The notes beneath the pieces are model-generated. The model saw only the letters and a program-made list of their open reading frames with translations, made no database searches and was not told the DNA's origin. A program made the position numbers and the translations under genes. Positions 60,447 through 64,000 of a DNA stretch of 64,000 bases are shown one piece after another. The stretch is from positions 248,001-312,000 of the forward strand of contig DASXVO010000059.1 in NCBI GenBank assembly GCA_036504215.1, read 5' to 3'. Position 1 is the stretch's first letter. Each line of letters begins with the position of its first letter. This DNA comes from Vicinamibacterales bacterium. GTDB lineage: Bacteria > Acidobacteriota > Vicinamibacteria > Vicinamibacterales > Fen-181.

Positions 60447-62107
60447 TCAGCCCCTCCGCTCACCTCCGTGCCGGCCGCCATGCCGGCCTGCTCATCCCGT
60501 TGTTCTCGATGCCCTCGCGTCAGAGCTGGGGCATTGGCGAGATCGGTGACATCCCGCTGATGGCCGCCTGGCTCCGCGGGGCGCACCAGGACCTCCTGCA
60601 GTTGCTGCCGATCAACGAGATGGCCGTGGGGCAGCGATCGCCGTACTCGGCGATGACGGCGATGGCAATCGATCCGATCTTCATCAGCGTGCATGCGGTC
60701 GAGGAATTCCGGGCGATCGGCGGGGAGGCCGGGATGACGCCCGATTGGCGCGACCGCCTGATGGCGGCCCGCCGGGCGCCAGCCATCGACCACGCGACCG
60801 TGCGGAGCGTGAAGGCGGAAGCCCTCCGGGCCGCCTTCGCGCGGTTCAAACGCGAGCACTGGGCGCCCGCATCGTCGCGCGCGGCCGCTCTCCGCGCCTG
60901 GAGCGAGGACCAGTCGTGGTGGCTCTCCGACTACGCTTTGTATCGGGCGCTCCGCGCCGCCGACCGCGATCGGCCGTGGCTGGAGTGGCCCACGGCGCTG
61001 CGCGATCGAGAGCCGGGAGCGCTCGCACTCGCCCGCCGGGACCTGCGCGACGAGATCCTCTACCGCCAGTGGCTCCAATGGATCGCAGACACGCAGTGGT
61101 GCGAAGCCAAGGAGCTGGCGCGGCCCGTTTCGCTCATGGGCGATCTGCCCTTCATGGTCGACGGCGACAGCGCTGACGTCTGGGCCAACGCGGAGGCGTT
61201 TCGACTCGACGCGTCGGTGGGCGCGCCGCCCGACGCGTTCAGCGTGACTGGCCAGAACTGGGGGATGCCCGCGTATCGCTGGGACGTGATGCAACGCCAG
61301 GACTACCGGTGGCTGCGCGAACGCGCGCGCCGGAGCGCGGCAATCTTCGACGGCTACCGCGTCGACCATCTCGTCGGTTTCTACCGCACGTACCAATTCC
61401 CTCTGGACGGCAGCCCGGCTCACTTCTCGCCGGCCCTCGAAGATGAGCAGTTGCGCCTCGGCGAAACCGTGCTGACGATCTTCGCCGAGCCTGGCGCGCG
61501 CATCATCGCCGAGGATCTCGGCACCGTGCCGGACTTCGTGAGGGCTTCGCTCGCGCGGCTGGACGTGCCCGGCTACAAGGTCTTCCGCTGGGAGCGCCAT
61601 TGGTCGAAGGATGGCCAGCCCTACCGCGATCCGGCCGCATATCCGGCCTCATCCGTGGCCACCTCCGGTACGCACGATACCGAGCCGACGGCGGCTTGGT
61701 GGGACGGCCTCGACGACGTGGAGCGCAGGAAGGTGCTCGAGGCGCCTGGAGTGGCCGAGCGCCTGGCGGCAGCGGGCGGGCGGGACGCCCGTCCCACTCA
61801 GTCATCGCAGGACACCGGATCCACGCAGGCCTTCACGCCCGCCCTGCGCGACATCTTCCTCGAAGTCCTGTTCGCGTCCGGGTCCGACTTCCTGCTCCTG
61901 CCGATCCAGGATGTGTTCGGATGGCGCGACCGCATCAACGTGCCCGGGAGCCAGGGCGACCGCAATTGGACCTGGCGCCTGCCCTGGCCAATCGACGATC
62001 TGGCGTCCCAACCGGACGCGCGTGAACGATGTCGGGCCCTCCGTGCCTGGACGGAGCGCTGCTCGCGGCAGATCACAGCTTTTGGTGCGCCGGACCGAAA
62101 ACTGTAA
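60443..62107 (+). CDS. malQ: 4-alpha-glucanotransferase
   Basis: This 554-residue GH77 amylomaltase transfers maltodextrin units and is used in glycogen or maltose metabolism. Marks are GIGEIGDIPLMAAWL, QLLPINEM, SPYSAMTAMAIDP, PPDAFSVTGQNWGMPAYRW, the nucleophile Asp in GYRVDHLVGFYRTY, the acid/base Glu in IIAEDLGTV and SGTHDTEPTAAWW. A Gly/Arg/Gln-rich insert (GGRDARPTQSSQDTGSTQ, about residues 445-462) interrupts the usual sequence; its DNA contains the hairpin at 61782-61795. ATG 60443 overlaps the previous stop by ATGA; ATG 60437 is equally possible. Confidence 0.93.
   Translation: MISPSAHLRAGRHAGLLIPLFSMPSRQSWGIGEIGDIPLMAAWLRGAHQDLLQLLPINEMAVGQRSPYSAMTAMAIDPIFISVHAVEEFRAIGGEAGMTPDWRDRLMAARRAPAIDHATVRSVKAEALRAAFARFKREHWAPASSRAAALRAWSEDQSWWLSDYALYRALRAADRDRPWLEWPTALRDREPGALALARRDLRDEILYRQWLQWIADTQWCEAKELARPVSLMGDLPFMVDGDSADVWANAEAFRLDASVGAPPDAFSVTGQNWGMPAYRWDVMQRQDYRWLRERARRSAAIFDGYRVDHLVGFYRTYQFPLDGSPAHFSPALEDEQLRLGETVLTIFAEPGARIIAEDLGTVPDFVRASLARLDVPGYKVFRWERHWSKDGQPYRDPAAYPASSVATSGTHDTEPTAAWWDGLDDVERRKVLEAPGVAERLAAAGGRDARPTQSSQDTGSTQAFTPALRDIFLEVLFASGSDFLLLPIQDVFGWRDRINVPGSQGDRNWTWRLPWPIDDLASQPDARERCRALRAWTERCSRQITAFGAPDRKL
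61782..61795. repeat. Short palindrome inside the malQ insertion
   Basis: GGGACG (61782-61787) and CGTCCC (61790-61795) form a hairpin with a 2-base loop, preceded by GGGC. The encoded GGRDARPT peptide does not belong to the GH77 family. The sequence looks like a REP-type element inserted in frame. Confidence 0.55.
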
Positions 62108-62119
62108 CCACCCGCTCGC

Positions 62120-62142
62120 GGGCCCCGGCCTGCCCTTTTTTT
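62120..62142 (+). terminator. Candidate Rho-independent terminator after malQ
   Basis: GGGC (62120-62123) pairs with GCCC (62132-62135) around a GC-rich loop, followed by seven T residues (62136-62142). The stem is short but the T-run is the longest in this GC-rich region and lies 13 bases after the malQ stop. Confidence 0.5.
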
Positions 62143-62247
62143 CGATCGCCTGAAATCTCCTGTTTTCAGTCAGCTTCGCCTTGTCTTCGCGCCTCGACCT
62201 TGGAGCCGGTCTTGCACAACGTCCGTTCGGTTCCAATGCCCGGACCT

Positions 62248-63813
62248 ATGAACACTTCATTCTTCGACGATGGATTCGGACGACGGTCTCGCGGAACGGA
62301 CGCTGACGGCGTCCAGACGGAATCACTCCGCCTGTGTCGCGAGTTGTCCGATTCCCCGACGACCGAAGCAGCGCTCGTCGAACGAGCGGGCCGCCTCGCC
62401 GGCTTCTCGCACCCGGCGTTTCCCGCGGTCAGGCGGATCGAGCGCGTGCAGGCACCGTCCGGCGGTCTTGTGATCGTCGCGGATGCCGTCGGGGGAGTGA
62501 GGCTGTCGGACGTGCTGCGTGGAGCCGAAAGGCGATGGGCCGAGCCGAACCACGACGCGGCCGTCGAAGTGGTCCGCCAGGTGACCGCCGCGATTGCGGC
62601 GCTCCATCGCCATTCACGTGACCTGGCCCACGGCGCGATCGGCCCCGAGCGAATTGTCCTCGGGCCCGACGGCAGGTCATCGGTCGTCGATGGCGTCCTC
62701 GGTCCGGCTCTCGAGGGCCTGCAGAAGGGACGCACGCCGCTCTGGACGCAGTTCCGGGTGCCCGTCCCCTCGGTCGCCGGTTTCGCGCGATTCGATCAAC
62801 TGACTGACGTGATGCAGATCGGCGTGCTCGCGCTCGCGCTCGTGAGCGGCAGGCTGCTGGGCCGCGACGAGTTCCCACGCAGCCTGTTGGACCTGCTCGC
62901 ACAGGCGTCGACGGCCGATCCCTTGACGGCACGTCCGGTGCTGTCGCGGTCGATGCGTTCGTGGATCACGCGGACGTTCCAGCTCGAGCCGCGTTCGTCG
63001 TTCCGCACGGCGATCGAGGCGGAGTCCGCGCTGACCGAGATCCTCGGGCGAGAGCCTGGCTGCAGGCCGTCGCCCGCCGCTGTTCGGCAGTACCTCGAGG
63101 CCTGCCTGCCCGAATCGAACGCGGCGCCGACACCGGCCGAGGACGACGGCCGCGCGGGAGCGCCGCCACGCGACGGGCGTCGCGGCGAGTCGGCCAGCGA
63201 GACCGCCCGCCAGGCCGAGCGGTTCGCGACCGTCCGGATCTTCAACGCGACGGTGCCTCATCCGAAGCCGACCGCCTCGCGCACGGTGGCGATGCTGCCG
63301 GCTGCGGCCCCCGCCGCCTCGTCAGCCCTGGACAGACGGGCCACGCGGGCGGTCAGGACCGGCGCGGTGTCTCTCGATGCCCTTCAGTCGGTCTTCCGCT
63401 GGATGGCCGGGCAGATGTCGTGGTTGAACTGGATGTCGGTACGCGCGGCGCTCCGTGTCGCCGTGGTCGCGTGCGGGCTGATGGCGCTGTTCGGCGTCAC
63501 CTACCTCGGCGCACGCGGATACCTCGGGTTGTCCGGGATCGCGGGCGGCACCGGCACCCTGGTCGTCGAGTCACGACCCTCCGGCGCCAGCCTGATCGTG
63601 GATGGCTTTGCCAAGGGAGCGACTCCGGCCACGCTTCAATTGAGCGCCGGCGACCACACGATTGCGCTCCACACATCGCGCGGCACCACGCTCGTTCCAG
63701 TGACCGTCGTCGCCGGGACGCGCAAGGTCGAGCGCGTCGAGATTCGCCAGCGTGGCCGCTCTCCGAAGTCGGGATTGACGCCAGCATTGCCTGCGGCTCG
63801 ACTCCAGCAGTAG
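62248..63813 (+). CDS. Pseudokinase-like membrane protein with PEGA domain
   Basis: This 521-residue protein has an N-terminal region (~45-275) laid out like a Ser/Thr protein kinase. The catalytic loop HRDxxxxN is replaced by HGAIGPERIVL and the DFG motif by VDGVLG, so the fold may be kept without activity. A disordered linker (~285-395) leads to one membrane helix (~412-437, RVAVVACGLMALFGVTYLGA) and a PEGA domain outside the membrane (~450-500, VVESRPSGASLIVDG and ATPATLQLSAGDHTI). PEGA domains bind cell-surface components. ATG 62236 is an alternative start. No clear ribosome site is visible for either. Confidence 0.75.
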   Translation: MNTSFFDDGFGRRSRGTDADGVQTESLRLCRELSDSPTTEAALVERAGRLAGFSHPAFPAVRRIERVQAPSGGLVIVADAVGGVRLSDVLRGAERRWAEPNHDAAVEVVRQVTAAIAALHRHSRDLAHGAIGPERIVLGPDGRSSVVDGVLGPALEGLQKGRTPLWTQFRVPVPSVAGFARFDQLTDVMQIGVLALALVSGRLLGRDEFPRSLLDLLAQASTADPLTARPVLSRSMRSWITRTFQLEPRSSFRTAIEAESALTEILGREPGCRPSPAAVRQYLEACLPESNAAPTPAEDDGRAGAPPRDGRRGESASETARQAERFATVRIFNATVPHPKPTASRTVAMLPAAAPAASSALDRRATRAVRTGAVSLDALQSVFRWMAGQMSWLNWMSVRAALRVAVVACGLMALFGVTYLGARGYLGLSGIAGGTGTLVVESRPSGASLIVDGFAKGATPATLQLSAGDHTIALHTSRGTTLVPVTVVAGTRKVERVEIRQRGRSPKSGLTPALPAARLQQ

Positions 63814-63854
63814 CATGGTCCTTTGCGGGTCCACCGCCAAAGGAGAGTCGAGCC

Positions 63855-64000
63855 ATGAAGCGTTTGCTGCCGCTCGTCCTGTTCGCCGCACTCCTGGCCC
63901 TGCCTGCCGCCGCGCAGACCGCACCGCCGGCCGGCGCCGCGGCGCCGAGCCCCGACGGTTTCACCAAGATCATCAAGACCTCGTTCGACGGCATCACGCG
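63855..64000 (+). CDS. Secreted protein, start only (partial)
   Basis: Forty-eight residues are visible before the window ends. A signal peptide (MKRLLPLVLFAALLALPAAAQ) is followed by an Ala/Pro stretch and DGFTKIIKTSFDGIT. AAAGGAG lies 9 bases before the ATG, and the sequence begins 41 bases after the PEGA protein gene. The end of the visible part recalls the first helix of exported DinB-like proteins, but this is too short to decide. Confidence 0.7.
   Translation, partial: MKRLLPLVLFAALLALPAAAQTAPPAGAAAPSPDGFTKIIKTSFDGIT

Overview
The window is high-GC DNA from a bacterium that looks like an acidobacterium, most probably of the Vicinamibacteria type. This rests on gene content, not on a marker gene: two orphan MacB/FtsX-like permeases of the ADOP type, two secreted VPS10/sortilin-like BNR proteins, a tricorn-like S41 protease, S9 peptidases, a DUF885 protein and a DUF5117 metalloprotease, nearly all with signal peptides. 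No rRNA, tRNA, CRISPR array, phage or intact insertion sequence was seen.

Layout. 1-12 kb: secreted peptidases (DUF5117, S9, tricorn-like), rubrerythrin, small unknowns, an ADOP permease and a membrane protein. 12-16 kb: gamma-glutamyltransferase, a PhzF enzyme and a GYF_2-AIM24 protein. 16-20 kb: an MtrA/DmsE-type multihaem cytochrome followed at once by an MtrB/PioB-type outer-membrane barrel, i.e. a transmembrane electron conduit. 20-26 kb: prolyl oligopeptidase, a serine-hydrolase remnant, a second ADOP permease and a small secreted HExxH protein. 26-32 kb: a minus-strand cluster of GntR regulator, glycyl-radical activase, trans-4-hydroxy-L-proline dehydratase (HypD), second GntR regulator and M24 peptidase. 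32-38 kb: TauE/SafE transporter, VPS10-like protein, DUF885 protein and a secreted protein. 38-50 kb: a LacI regulator, two beta-L-arabinofuranosidases of the DUF1680 clan (GH127 and GH146 types) on either side of an 18-bp palindromic operator, a sodium:solute symporter, a fucose/arabinose-type isomerase, ribulokinase (AraB) and ribulose-5-phosphate 4-epimerase (AraD). 50-56 kb: Tat-exported M24 protein, second VPS10-like protein and an aminopeptidase P. 56-64 kb: nadA-nadC-nadB, an aminotransferase, MalQ, a pseudokinase-PEGA membrane protein and the start of a secreted protein.

How the genes may work together. The arabinofuranosidases, symporter, isomerase, AraB and AraD form a complete route from beta-L-arabinofuranosides to D-xylulose 5-phosphate. 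About 10 kb away HypD and its activase convert trans-4-hydroxyproline to pyrroline-5-carboxylate next to an Xaa-Pro-type peptidase, and two more M24 peptidases follow araD. In plant extensins beta-L-arabinofuranose is attached to hydroxyproline, so the window can be read as a dispersed programme for using arabinosylated hydroxyproline-rich glycoproteins. This is an inference from gene content. The oxygen-sensitive HypD, rubrerythrin and the MtrAB-like conduit suggest that the organism can live without oxygen.

A heptameric repeat (GGAGGAA/GGATGAA) occurs at three separate sites and runs into the 5' ends of a GntR gene and of nadA.
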